Shown here piece by piece: positions 1 to 9,880 of a stretch of 35,000 nucleotides of DNA. The stretch is from Theodoxus fluviatilis. Its lineage: Eukaryota > Mollusca > Gastropoda > Cycloneritida > Neritidae. A program made the translations under genes and the position numbers. Position 1 is the stretch's first letter, and each line of letters starts with the position of its first letter. The DNA lies in contig JAWQFJ010015193.1 of NCBI GenBank assembly GCA_034096865.1, forward strand, positions 5,001 to 40,000, read 5' to 3'. Under the pieces are notes generated by a model that was given only the letters and a program-made list of their open reading frames with translations, was not told where the DNA came from and did no database searches.

Positions 1-249
1 CAGACAGACACAACGAAAAAGAGATGAGTTGCGCAAATGCCAATTGCTGAGTAGTGTCGAGAACATTACAGTCCTGGCGATCGATTTGGACCAAGTGTTA
101 CTGACCAAAGCCAGCACATGACGGGCACAACACTATCATGCTTACTGTAAACCTACATGGTCTGCGAACATGCAACAATGTCTAAACAGCGAGTGAACAT
201 TCATGTAAGTGGCAAAACGTACAAGCCACAGAGAACTAGAACGTCCAAG

Positions 250-252
<3 letters not shown>
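1..252. other. unique sequence, nothing recognised
   Basis: Mixed-composition DNA up to the first dinucleotide tract. No open frame of note, splice-bounded exon or RNA gene was seen on either strand. Confidence 0.5.

Positions 253-298
<46 letters not shown>
253..298. repeat. (TG)n microsatellite
   Basis: An uninterrupted TG dinucleotide run of about 22-23 units, ending in a TATG interruption. Short open frames across it consist only of Cys-Val or His-Thr runs and are repeat artefacts. Confidence 0.98.
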
Positions 299-299
<1 letters not shown>

Positions 300-302
<3 letters not shown>

Positions 303-1722
303 ATATTTGGAGGGAATCATTATTATTTGTTCCATCCCAAAGAAAACACTCGCCTTGTCTTTGCGGCCGTGCGTACAGTGACCCTCATCATCTAATGTCT
401 GGTGTTTCTTTGAGTTTAACATTTAATAAACCAAGCATTGCCCATTACTGTTTGCTGACGTCGTGCTCTTTGGCCTGTTGCTGCTGCTGTTTTTTGTCAC
501 GTGATCCAGTAAGCACCTGGGGCAAAGCCAGTGATATATTGATTCGAACATGTCATCGTACACCGCAACATCGACGTTATATGAGTCCTCTCTTTTACTA
601 ACAAATACATATCAATAATGTATTGTGCTCACGCTGGGGTTGAAGAAGCAGGCTAGATGATGACTCGATTAAAAAAAATATATTTACACAAAGCAAGACG
701 GGCGCACTCCCGCGACAGTTTGATGGCTCTGAAGTCTAGGGAGCAAGTCTGCAGCCATAGACTCTCACAGTATCAAGCGTTTCGAGAGAAAAATTGTCAC
801 TTGGCTACCCGCGAGTGAGTCAGCCTTCGACACCCACTCCATTCCAGTCCAGCCGGGAGCGAGTGGAGATCGAAACACGCAAGACACCTCTTATCGCCAG
901 AGCCGTAACTTCATGGGGAACGCCTCAATAAAGACCCCGTCACCGTCACCGCAAGCCGCGCACCAAACCGGCATTCTCGTGCGTGAAAGAGTCCCCCATC
1001 ATGGAGGAATAAAGTTTCTATATGTCCAGGCATCCTATTTCATGCAGTGACGTACAGTGTCTCGTTTCAGACCTTCAAGCAGACGGCACCAGTCTGGCCG
1101 CCTGCAGAAGACGTCGGTCTCCTTTCCATCGTCAATCATTTTCCAACGTATTTTGGAATAAAGACAAGTATTGTATGTTACCTGCAAAAAGGAAAACATG
1201 GCAACCACAGCAGGTATATTTTTCTGCTCACTCGGCTTAAAAAGTTACATTAGTGACTCAAAAAAATACCTCCTGTCATTTTACCAACCAGAATCTTCAC
1301 GCATGCGGTTACGCGAGAAACAAACAATCCTTTTAGAAAAAGTATGCGGAAAAACGAATGTTTGAAATAGAATGTGGTAAACAAACGAGGAAATGGACCA
1401 TAGTTATTTGTTGGCCATCTTTTTGTACAGTATTTGTCTCGCAAAACGATAGTTCAGAATGTGTTTTATGGGGTTTTAACAGAGGAAGCTTGAACTTCAG
1501 ACTTCAGAAACGTGGCGAGCTGGTAGTGCGAGCTGGTATGTCCAGCGAGCAGCATCTTACTCGCATCCAATGATTTCTAGATTGTCAGAGTCGGTGTCAT
1601 AGATAAATGTGCACCTGCATGCCAGGCTGGAAAGGACTGCTCGTCTAAAACACGTAACCTTACCCAAAGTCGAATGTCACTCTACACGTCTGGGCACAGC
1701 AGTCACAGGTGTTCAAGTTTTC
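300..1722. other. unique intergenic or intronic DNA
   Basis: About 1.4 kb with no recognisable gene. Frames are short and overlapping, with no conserved motif. Two AATAAA hexamers occur near 924 and 1007, but no coding region can be attached to them. Confidence 0.5.
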
Positions 1723-1780
1723 GGGTGGGGTAGTTTGCGGGTGGGGTGGTTTGTGGGTGGGGTGGTTTGTGGGCGGGGGG
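1723..1780 (+). repeat. 16-bp G-rich tandem repeat, G-quadruplex-prone
   Basis: Three 16-bp units (GGGTGGGGTRGTTTGY) follow one another at 1723, 1739 and 1755, then GGGCGGGGGG at 1771-1780. Each unit has a GGG and a GGGG run, so the tract holds at least eight G-runs of three or more on the plus strand. This satisfies the usual G3+ quadruplex pattern several times over. Structure formation is inferred. Confidence 0.85.
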
Positions 1781-1830
1781 TTGAAGGTGGACATGGATAA
1801 AGCATACAGAGTGTATATCTCCTCGCCTAG

Positions 1831-1997
1831 ATTTTTCTGCATTGGGCCGATGAGACGAGCTCCGACCCCTGAGATTCACCCGCCACCCCGAATAGCCGCA
1901 AGATTGTCTGGGACCCCAATCGCGGCAAGCCTGGGTAATCCCCATCCGCACGGGCCGGGGTGGAGAATGCCAATTTGGGAGGCGCACCAGTCGCCAG
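1831..1997 (+). other. GC-rich segment, possible exon with splice-like borders
   Basis: A GC-rich island runs from about 1840 to 2240. Within it, a segment preceded by a pyrimidine-leaning stretch ending in AG (1829-1830) is followed by a good donor-like CAG|GTAAGC, with the GT at 1998-1999. One plus-strand frame is open throughout, but the antisense frames are also open, as expected for GC-rich DNA. The Pro/Arg-rich translation matches nothing I know. It could equally be a transposon fragment or regulatory DNA. Confidence 0.2.
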
Positions 1998-2243
1998 GTA
2001 AGCTCGTTCTGACTGCTGGGATGGCAGCCTGCGTGCCTGCAGGGTCCGTGTGATGTATTGGGCTCTCTCCACTGTCAGCCAGATCCACGCCCTGCACCGC
2101 CAGCCCGCCAGATTTATTCCGCCGCTTGCACGGTGCCTCGCCTTCGCTTATGTCCTCCTTGCCCCCGACTGCGTCTGCCACAGAGTCTGTCACTCCAAGA
2201 CTCGCACGCCTTCCACCCAGCAGCGCCGAAGTGTGGAGCGGGT

Positions 2244-2590
2244 GGTGTGTGTGTGTGCGTGCGTGTGTGTGCGTGTGTGCATGTGTGTGTGTGTGTGTGG
2301 TGCATGTGTGTGTGTGTACGCGCGCGCGCGCGCGCGCGTGTGTGTGTGAGTGTGTGTGTATGTGTGTGCGTGCGTGTGAGTGTGTGGTGTATGTGTGTGT
2401 GTGTGTGCGTTAGTGAGTGTGTGTGCGTGTGCGTGTGTGCGTGTGTGCGTGTGCGTGTGCGTGTGCGCGCGCGCGTGTGTGTGTGTGAGTGTGTGGTGTA
2501 TGTGTGTGCGTGCGTGTGTGCGGTGTGTACGTGTGCGTGTGCATGCGTGTACGCGCGCGTGTGTGTGCGTGCATGGGCGCTCGCGCGTGT
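2244..2590. repeat. complex (TG)n/(CG)n alternating purine-pyrimidine block
   Basis: About 345 bp of nearly pure alternating TG/CG/CA dinucleotides with scattered GAG and GGTG interruptions. It includes (CG)10 at 2319-2338. Alternating purine-pyrimidine DNA of this kind favours Z-form under supercoiling. All open frames here are Val/Cys or Thr/His dipeptide repeats and should not be annotated as genes. Confidence 0.97.
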
Positions 2591-2774
2591 TTGTTGCATG
2601 GCCAACGCAGGGGTGATGGCTTAAGAAGAGGTAGAACAAGAGCCAGTCCAAGGGACAGCTGTGCGTGCGGGAAGAAGAAGGACTTCACCTGTGTTGCTGT
2701 CTGGAGACCCGTGGTGGCAATAGGGCCTGGACACTTGAACTGCGCTCCTGAGACAACTTCCTGGAAGGCGTTCT
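2591..2774. other. unique spacer
   Basis: Short unique sequence between the TG block and the 83-bp tandem repeat. Nothing recognised. Confidence 0.5.
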
Positions 2775-3024
2775 CCAAACTGTGTTGAGTGCTAGAGGAA
2801 AAGCTGTGTATATCATATGCGTCTACTTTGAAATGTACTGACAACTCCTTGCTGCCAAACTGTTGAGCACTAGAGGAAAAACTGTGTACAGCTCGTACAT
2901 CATATGCGTCTACATGGAAAAGTACCAACAGATCCTTACTCCCAAACTGTTGAGCACCAGAAGAAAAGCTTTGTATATCCTAGGCATGTGTCTACCTGGA
3001 AAGTACTGACAAACCCAATGCTAT
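2775..3024. repeat. three-copy degenerate tandem repeat, ~80-87 bp unit
   Basis: Three consecutive units each begin CCAAACTG(TG)TTGAG and continue through a purine-rich AGAGGAAAA-like segment, an ATATGCGTCTAC-like segment and AAGTACTGAC. They start at 2775, 2855 and 2942, with lengths near 80, 87 and 83 bp. A further CAAACT at 3025 suggests the start of a fourth. Unit 2 carries a small internal insertion. No coding frame is maintained. Confidence 0.85.
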
Positions 3025-3717
3025 CAAACTAGCTCTTGCTGACTGGATAAAAAGGTATACGACCATGAGAAGATGACACATTCCATGAAGTCCATGGTAT
3101 CAAGGTGGCTGTTGTTTGACAAAGAACAGGTAAACGGCTGTCAGAGTCAATCTCCCACTGCGAACTGAACGAACCGTTGCGGTTACAATGGTCGTTCTGA
3201 AACACGGCTGGCGCAAACAAGGAACAGCAAATGCATTCGCGACTTTAATCTTCAAGAACGGGTATGTCTGTCAATGGTTTGCTTAATGAAAAGAATCACA
3301 CTCTTGATACTGACCATCGACATTCATAATAATCATATTCACTGAAATGTTTAACCCGTTGCTTCAGTAAATATATATGCAAACACTTTTTTATTTGGGG
3401 GGGGGGGGGGGGGATTGCCGAAACTGCAATTTGCACATATTTTATCCTTAGACCCAACAACAACCCAACGGTTTCACTTCTCAATTTTTATTGTGTAAAA
3501 TTTGTTATGACATTCAAGACTATACTCGTTGCATGTCTTACGCTAATAAATTTCCCACGTAACAAATAAATATCATTGTTCAAAACAGTAAGATTTGTTA
3601 CATTTATGTCAATTGCAGTTCTGGAAGTTGTAAGAAGGTCACTGGGTCTATTATGTTCCATTTTTGCATCAATTACCTTACATCTGATGCACCAAGATGG
3701 GTAGATCGTGTCGGCGC
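3025..3717. other. unique AT-leaning DNA with a poly-G tract
   Basis: No gene recognised. It contains an uninterrupted run of 17 G at 3397-3413. A minus-strand frame (3721 down to 3488) has no ATG at its start and no recognisable domain. Confidence 0.5.
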
Positions 3718-4038
3718 TCAATTTATCAACCTAAATGTCTCCTTTTGAGACACTTTTACCTGTGCCATGGCCCACAGAACCCTCATTCCTCTGGCAGCTG
3801 TCAAATACAGCCGTCGTTTTTCTGCAGGCAACAGACGCATTATCAGGCGCACGTTCGCAAAATTCGCCTGTCCCAAATTTTCCCCAGCGACGTGGAGCGG
3901 CAAATGCCTGCGATTGCTGCATCCTTGATAGTCTGCATAGATGAGCATTGACAGTTGGAGACGTCTGTTTGACTTGTACAACTGATTGTCAAGCAATTCA
4001 TTTTCATCTTGCTGCCTTCTCCGTTTCCTTGCTTCCAT
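3718..4038 (-). other. unassigned open frame, about 106 codons
   Basis: A minus-strand frame with an ATG at 4036-4038 begins Met-Glu-Ala-Arg followed by a basic RKRRRQQ stretch and ends at a stop at 3718. A second minus frame (3721-3488) follows in a different phase, so a decayed gene broken by a frameshift is possible. I recognise no domain, there is no clear promoter, and its length is near what chance gives in 35 kb. Likely non-coding. Confidence 0.12.
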
Positions 4039-4305
4039 TGCTCGGTCTTCAGGGCAAAACAGCCAAAAGCGTCTCCTTGTAGCTACGATCGGTTTTGGAG
4101 AGAAAAAAAAGAGAGAAAAAGCACTACACGATTTTCTCCTACGTAGGCACATTCCCACCACAAGACACATTCCCACAGGCAGTACGCTGCAGCCCTATGT
4201 CCTAGCTCCAGCTGTCGCCCATCACGTCAGCCTGCATGCAAAGATGTTTCACTGAAGCAGTGCAATACATCCCGCCATGGCAAACTCTCAAGCCACTCCA
4301 AGAGA

Positions 4306-4423
4306 TGTGTGTGTTTTGCGCACGCGTTTGTGCTCGTGTATGTGTGCGTGTGTGTACGCGCGTGCAAGTACATGTGCGTGCGGGTGTATGCGCATGCCTG
4401 TGTATGTTTGTACGTCTGCTTAT

Positions 4424-4500
<77 letters not shown>
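4306..4500. repeat. (TG)n microsatellite with degenerate flank
   Basis: An imperfect TG/CG/TA-rich flank (about 4306-4424) leads into a near-perfect (GT)n run at about 4425-4496, roughly 36 units, ending in GCGCG. Confidence 0.97.
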
Positions 4501-4890
4501 TGTGTCCCGTGTTGCACTATACGATGCAGGCCTACAAGACAGTGCCTGGAAATGCCGAACCATCACAGGAAGCAAATGCCTCTGCATTCCTACATTCCCC
4601 TGGCGACTCGTGTGTAAAAGACAAACAGTGATCACAGTTCCCTGAGGCAGGGACATCGGTCCTATCTCTACTTGGTGTCTGAGCGAAAAACTTGACTGGA
4701 GACGCAGGGCTGGGTGGATGTGTTGGGATGGAGGCTGTCGGAGTGAAGGGCTGCTGCGGCGCCCGTCTTTCAGCGTATCTCAACGGCAGGTGTGAAAAAC
4801 AAACTCGGGTGAGCACCCACGCGGAACTGTCAACAGCGTAGGCATGAGACTGGAAGTGTCAGCCTCGCTCTTGAAGTAGTATGTGCCTCC

Positions 4891-4892
<2 letters not shown>
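4501..4892. other. unique sequence, nothing recognised
   Basis: Mixed-composition spacer between two microsatellites. No gene or RNA motif seen. Confidence 0.5.
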
Positions 4893-4964
<72 letters not shown>

Positions 4965-4996
4965 CTCTCCTCAACTCTCCCCCCCCCCCCCCCCCC
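4893..4996. repeat. compound (CT)n-(GT)n-poly-C tract
   Basis: (CT)n of about 29 units at 4893-4950 passes directly into (GT)7 at 4951-4964. After a short CTCTCCTCAACTCT-type spacer come 18 consecutive C (4979-4996). The CT tract is a homopurine-homopyrimidine mirror repeat with triplex potential. Confidence 0.97.
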
Positions 4997-5524
4997 AACA
5001 ATGAAACGGATCTGTAGGCGAGTCTGTTACTCTCTAAATGACTGGTCCAAGCACAAGTATTGTGGCTAGCTTGGTGCAATTCCTTGGACATTTTCACAGA
5101 CGACCTTATTGCGGTCACATTAGACATGATTCGTTGTAAACGTTCAAACCCTGACAAGGTTTTATTTCCCCCGCATTGAAAACAGAGGAACTGGACGAAG
5201 TTGGCAGTTCCATCAGGCAAGATACCCAGATCCTCTCAAACTGCCCTCGGATGAGCTGTGGCGCATCAACCTAAGTTCACCGAGATTCGGTTCAGAGATC
5301 GCTCCTCAGTCTGGGCGCATTCTTAGTACATCGTCTTTTCTCTTGCTCAGTGCTGACGCAGCTTGCGTGTGCCAGGTGGGTGACGAGGATGAAACAACAT
5401 GGACATGACGCGGGCGTGAATCAAGTGTCGGGCCAAGGGGCGCGTCCTGATGTAGTCACCAGGCGTCAAGTTGCTTCAGAGCCGCCAGGGTGTTTCGGCC
5501 TAACCAATCCCAGCCCTGCTTACC
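4997..5524. other. unique sequence, nothing recognised
   Basis: About 530 bp with no supported gene. Only short overlapping frames. Confidence 0.5.
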
Positions 5525-6370
5525 ATGTCTTGTGCTGCCTTGTCTTTACTACCTGCTCTCCCCGTCTGCCCTGCCCTGCCCTGCCCTGCCCTGCCCTGCC
5601 CTGCCCTGCCTCACCCTGTCCTGCTCTGCCCTTCTCTTCTGCTATTTCTTTTCCTGTCCTGTCTTCTGTATTCTACCTTGTTAGAACATTGCTTTTTCTT
5701 TCTGCCTTGTCCATTCGTATTATTTCGTGTTTATTCATCATTACTCCCGCTGCCTTACCCTATTGTGGTTAGTATGTTCTACCTTGTCTGTCTTTCGTCA
5801 CCTTTAACGCTCTGCCATGCCTTGACGTTTTAACCTTGCCCTCCTTTGAAGTTCTATGTTGCTTGCCATTCCTTGTGTTTCCATGCTTGTCTGTTTCTGT
5901 TTCTTTTGCATTGCCTGTCCTGCTTGAGTTTGCCCCATCTTGCCAGTGTATCTTGTCTATCTTGTCTTGTCTGTTATGTCATGTCCTTTCTGTCCTATCT
6001 GCTTTGTCTTGATTCCCAGCTTCGTCTGCCATACTATGTCTGCCTTTAGGGTCCTTTATAGTCTACACTCTGTCACATGCTAAGCATGCCTGCTTGTCTA
6101 TTGTGTTTTGTGCATCCTGTCCTGTATGCAGTGTATTCTATGTTATGTCGTGGTCATATTGTCTGTAGTGTCTTGTTTATCCTGGCTTTTCTATTCCTTC
6201 TGTCCTGTTTTGTTTGCCCCTGCTGTGTCCGCTAAGCCTCTCTGCCTTGACCGTTCTGCGTTGTATCATCTGCCCCCTCTGCCCTATCCTGTCAGTATTG
6301 CCAACTACATGTATGTCTCGCCAGCCTTGTCTTGTCTACTCTCCTTGTGGCATCTTCCCTGTCTCCATGT
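5525..6370 (+). repeat. pyrimidine-rich decayed satellite around a (CCCTG)n core
   Basis: At its left end is a clean (CCCTG)n pentanucleotide array (about 5568-5612, around nine units). The next 750 bp are strikingly A-poor on the plus strand and full of degenerate TGTCC, CTTGTC and TGCC words spaced about 5-10 bases apart. This looks like an old pentanucleotide array decaying by point mutation. Leu/Ser/Cys-rich frames across it are composition artefacts. Confidence 0.7.
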
Positions 6371-7199
6371 CATGTAGGCCTTTATTACAGGACGTCTCAT
6401 TGCCCGCTGTTGCTGAGATGGTAATAGACCGAAGATGTATCTTCTCATTCGGGCTCTGTGGTGCCGCACCTAGTTTGCCAACCCAGCCCACCCTCTAAAT
6501 GTTCACCGCACATCGACAACGACATGTTGTGGCTTCTTGTGAACGTGTCTGCAAATATTTTGCTCTCCATTATTATGAGGCTCAGAGGATTAAAGGAGAC
6601 AATAAGGACTTGATCCACGGGTTCGCCCTAGCCGTGGGAAAAGCTTCGCCTGCAACGTGAATCTTTCCGCTTTCCCCCCAGAAGTGATGCGTTCTCCTAG
6701 GGGACGAACAGGAAAAGAGAACGGTAGGTAAAACAGAGACGACATACTGTATGCCTGAGAGTACACCGGCTAAAAGCCCCGTTGTAAACTTAATTATATT
6801 ACAACAATGGCAAATCCTGGACTTGAGCATGTCTACAGCCCCGTTATTTTTTTCATTCTTTCTTTCGCATACCTTTCTCCTTTATTCCCCTCGTTAACAT
6901 GGCTTACGTATAAGACGAAAAAAGTACCCCAAAGTATTCTACTTCTAGCGTACTAGTGTTCGCATTAATTCCTCATAAAGGTAGTTTGCACGATTGAAAC
7001 ATTCTGCTCACTGCTGTAGTGTAGGAGCCAGATCGTGCACAAACTGTTGTGCGTCACTACACTACATTACGACTATATTCCTTATGATGAGCGAGGCATG
7101 CACTAAACAAAAAGAGTTTCATTACCAATGCTAGCATTGCAGAGGTTGTTTTTTTTAAAGTTGACAGTGCGTTTCCTTCGCGACCTGGAAGAATGCCCC
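6371..7199. other. unique sequence, nothing recognised
   Basis: About 830 bp, AT-leaning in its right half. A short hairpin-capable word (CCACGG...CCGTGG) lies near 6617-6640. No gene was seen. Confidence 0.5.
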
Positions 7200-7286
7200 A
7201 AGTATTACAGCACTACAGCCCATTTCATCCTTGACTCTAAAATCCAAGTGTGATGGCGTTCGAGAAGAAGAAGAAGTATTACAGCA
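7200..7286 (+). mobile_element. severely 5'-truncated non-LTR retrotransposon insertion with 13-bp TSD
   Basis: The body, 7213-7273, is only 61 bp. From 7215 it is identical to the 3' end of the minus-strand copy near 31.7 kb: the last codons of the reverse-transcriptase ORF (AHFILDSKIQV), a TGA stop, a short GGCGTTCGA linker and a GAA-repeat tail. It is flanked by perfect 13-bp direct repeats, AAGTATTACAGCA, at 7200-7212 and 7274-7286. That is the hallmark of target-primed reverse transcription. Two bases (CT, 7213-7214) between the duplication and the homology may be untemplated additions. Confidence 0.88.
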
Positions 7287-7979
7287 TCATAGAAAGTAAA
7301 GGACAAAAGTCGATGAAACTGTCGCCACGTGTAGTAGGAGTAGCAGTCGTCCATCCCGTGGTACCAAGGATGGGTGACTGACTCCAGTTGCACGACGCCT
7401 TACTGCTCTCCTGTGCTGCTTCGTGCTAGCGATTCGAATTCACTGCGGCAGACCTCAAAGACTGAAGGACCAAATCATCCCACCTGATGAGGGGGATTGG
7501 AGTTGGTGTAAAACGGGGAAAGGCATCATACATCCGCAGCTGAATGCCAGACTTAACTTCACCGAAGAGTAGGCAAGCCTTTCACAAACACAGCAGTCAC
7601 GAGGAAGCCCGTCTGAAATGGACCCGTAAACTTGCTTTTTCCCAGAGGTGCTCAGATCGTGACAGACGGCTGTCATCATGTATACATCTTCTTCACCTAA
7701 CTACAACTATGACAAGCATCTCGCATGATCAAAGGAGTATTCCCCCATAATGATGGTACGCCTTGAATATCAACTCGCGACGCATTCGCGAAGGTGTACT
7801 TTCACTACACGATTCAAGGCTAGCAGCATTCCAGCTAATATTTATGTGGACTCGCCTCGTTTGTTCCGTAGCCCGGAGACTGCTTCTTTGCTTTCTTATT
7901 TACATTCCGAATTTGGCATATGATGGCAAAACACTCCTGCAACGCATTTCACACCACCGGAAACGGAAGCTGCATCCCT
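7287..7979. other. unique sequence, nothing recognised
   Basis: About 690 bp with overlapping short frames on both strands and no recognisable motif. Confidence 0.5.
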
Positions 7980-8430
7980 TGCCCTTTTGAACTGGGCAGG
8001 AGGAGTGGGTGCGGAGGCGCAGCGCAGGGTCAGGGCGCGAGGTGGCTGGGCCCCTCCGCCCCGCATTAGCATGCCCCCTGCCTTGCATCTGCCCGGGGCC
8101 CCCGCAGCCTTTTCATGACTTTTTGAGCGGGCGACGGAGGCCTGGCTGAGCAGGGCCAACCCTGGACTAGGGCCTGGCTCCAGGGATGGCGGGGCCGTCC
8201 ATCGTTTTCCCACTGGCAGAGCGCCGCCTGGCGGCCGTCAAGGCCGCGTCCCTCTCCGCCACGCGGAGTCGCCCTGGGTGGGTTTGTGGTTGTTGACAGC
8301 CCGCGCCTTGTTTTGCTCCAACGTCCGCGGGCAATGGGCTGTAGACTTGACCCAGTGGATGAGCGCCGCGCCCGAGTATCCCAGTGGGTGTCCGGCTATA
8401 AAAGCAAGGAGGATTTTCCATCTCTGTGTT
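7980..8430 (+). promoter_or_regulatory. GC-rich island with TATA box (candidate core promoter)
   Basis: A CpG-containing GC-rich island, including a CCGCCCC GC-box-like word near 8057, ends in CTATAAAAG at 8396-8404. That is a canonical TATA box, and a start site would be expected near 8425-8430. The first downstream ATG is at 8500. The arrangement resembles an animal RNA polymerase II promoter, but TATA words also occur by chance and no verified transcript is attached. Confidence 0.35.
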
Positions 8431-8499
8431 GTCTCCACAAGCAAGATCGATAAACCTGAGGCGAGGAGCGTGTCCGCTGACCGCATTGTCGCCGTCCGC

Positions 8500-8673
8500 A
8501 TGGTTAAGAGGTCCATTACAGAACTGGTGGAGATTACAGCGGGTCTTGGCTCAAAGCGAGGAAAGAAGGAAACTCCGAGGCATCTCTCACTGTCGAGTCA
8601 GTACAGCCACGCAGGTTTCAAAGTCAAATCAGGCCATATCAAAGCTCTGCCGCTGGGTTTTCATTCAGTGTGA
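8500..8673 (+). CDS. short hypothetical ORF downstream of a TATA box
   Basis: The first ATG (8500) downstream of the candidate TATA box at 8396 opens a 57-codon frame ending at TGA 8671-8673. The product starts MVKRSITELVEITAGL and is basic (Lys/Arg/His-rich), with no signal peptide, membrane segment or known domain. It could be the start of a first exon, since a GCAG|GTTTCA word inside could be a weak donor. It could also be a chance frame. Only its position after the TATA element supports it. Confidence 0.15.
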   Translation: MVKRSITELVEITAGLGSKRGKKETPRHLSLSSQYSHAGFKVKSGHIKALPLGFHSV

Positions 8674-9059
8674 ATGAAAAAAGGAATAGCCTACATGCAT
8701 TACGTCTATTGAGTTGCCAAAAATGGAGGCGTGCGAGGTCAGCTCAATTTTCAAGAAGAACATGGGACATGCAATACAACTATGCGGATTTTACTTGCTT
8801 TCCTCAATACAGTGTTACAAAAGCAGCCACAGAATAACCATTTCATAATCAAATGTCAGATATCATACATTACAACTGAGTAAGGAGAATGATTTAATGC
8901 AGGGTAGAAAAATAAAGGCAGCCTAAGGTAAATGGATGCAATAAACGTATACATCTAGCGATGATTTCACATACTGCTTGACAGTTGAAGCACAAGTGGA
9001 GAGGGAGAAAGCAAACTGTTGATATTGCTCAGGAGACCTGATAAAAGCACGACCTGCAC
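8674..9059. other. unique AT-leaning sequence
   Basis: No gene or repeat recognised. Confidence 0.5.
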
Positions 9060-9596
9060 AAACCGTCCTGGACAGAATGGGTGACATAAAGACGCTGGGA
9101 AAAATTGAATGACCTGGATTGTTCTGGAACAGGTGAGTGACTTGGAGTGACCTTGGAAAAGTCAGACCATGCCTAAAGTGTTCTGGATTGGCTTGGATAT
9201 ATTTGAATGGTCTGAAAAATGATTGACCATTAGAAATCAGTAGTCAGAACTACACTAAATGGGCTGAACTCTTCTGGAATCGCCTGGACGGACAGAGTAG
9301 CATGTAGTGGCTTGAAAAAGGCGAGTGAACAGAAAAAACAAGTGGGCTTGATCTGGATAAATTGAGTTGCCTATAATGCTGTAGGGAAAATGAGTGGTCT
9401 TAAAGCGGTACCGCATCTAAGAGGATTAGAGTGGTGTGGTATGAGATGTAGTGGGCTGGAGTAGCCCAGAGAATCCGAGCAGCTCGGACAAAGGCGAGTA
9501 GCCTGTAAAAACAGAGAACCTGCAGACACTGAGTAACCTGGAGAAATGAGCAGCTTTGAGGGTTCGGGACAGAGTGAGTGGCCTGGAGATCCTAGT
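9060..9596 (+). repeat. diffuse degenerate repeat (GAGTGGCCTGG-like words)
   Basis: Words resembling GAGTGRCCTGGAAAA recur irregularly every roughly 20-40 bp, for example near 9107, 9134, 9150, 9310, 9395, 9498, 9531 and 9573. They are purine-rich on the plus strand. I read this as an old, heavily mutated minisatellite. The unit and borders cannot be fixed by eye. Confidence 0.4.
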
Positions 9597-9880
9597 GGCG
9601 GGCACCAGCACGTGGCTGTCGTTGAGGGAATTCCGAGACCAGCAGGAAGACGGCCGCCGTCCCCTTTCCAGAAGGCGGGCGGCCCAGTGGGTCACGTGGT
9701 CCCATCGGTCCCTCCCGGAGAGGCTGCTGCCCACCTGTGCCAACACAGGCCGGGTCTGGGAAAGTCTGGTGGGAAAAGACGCAGTCCTGGCTTGGCAACA
9801 GGCAGCGGTCCATTCCTGCCTGCCACGACGGGCTGGAGCTACACGTAGGTGGGGATTCCAGACGACTCGGTGAGGTGTGG
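9590..9880. other. GC-rich island, no gene recognised
   Basis: GC-rich segment with simultaneous open frames on both strands (about 100-116 codons). This is what GC-rich DNA gives by chance. No domain, signal peptide or canonical splice-bounded exon was recognised. Confidence 0.35.

Noticed and set aside
2058..2651. Cys/Val-rich and His/Thr-rich frames of 150-190 codons
   Set aside because: Direct translations of the TG/CG dinucleotide block.
3718..4176. 152-codon minus-strand frame as a transposase or reverse transcriptase
   Set aside because: A Tyr-Ala-Asp triplet and a basic N-terminus are not enough. The first codon is not ATG and no catalytic motif series is present.
5350..6377. Leu/Ser/Cys-rich frames suggesting a membrane protein
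   Set aside because: The hydrophobic composition follows from the A-poor, CT-rich decayed satellite.
7425..7445. B-box-like GATTCGAATTC suggesting a tRNA or tRNA-derived SINE
   Set aside because: No A-box at suitable spacing, and no cloverleaf or acceptor stem can be drawn from the surrounding sequence.
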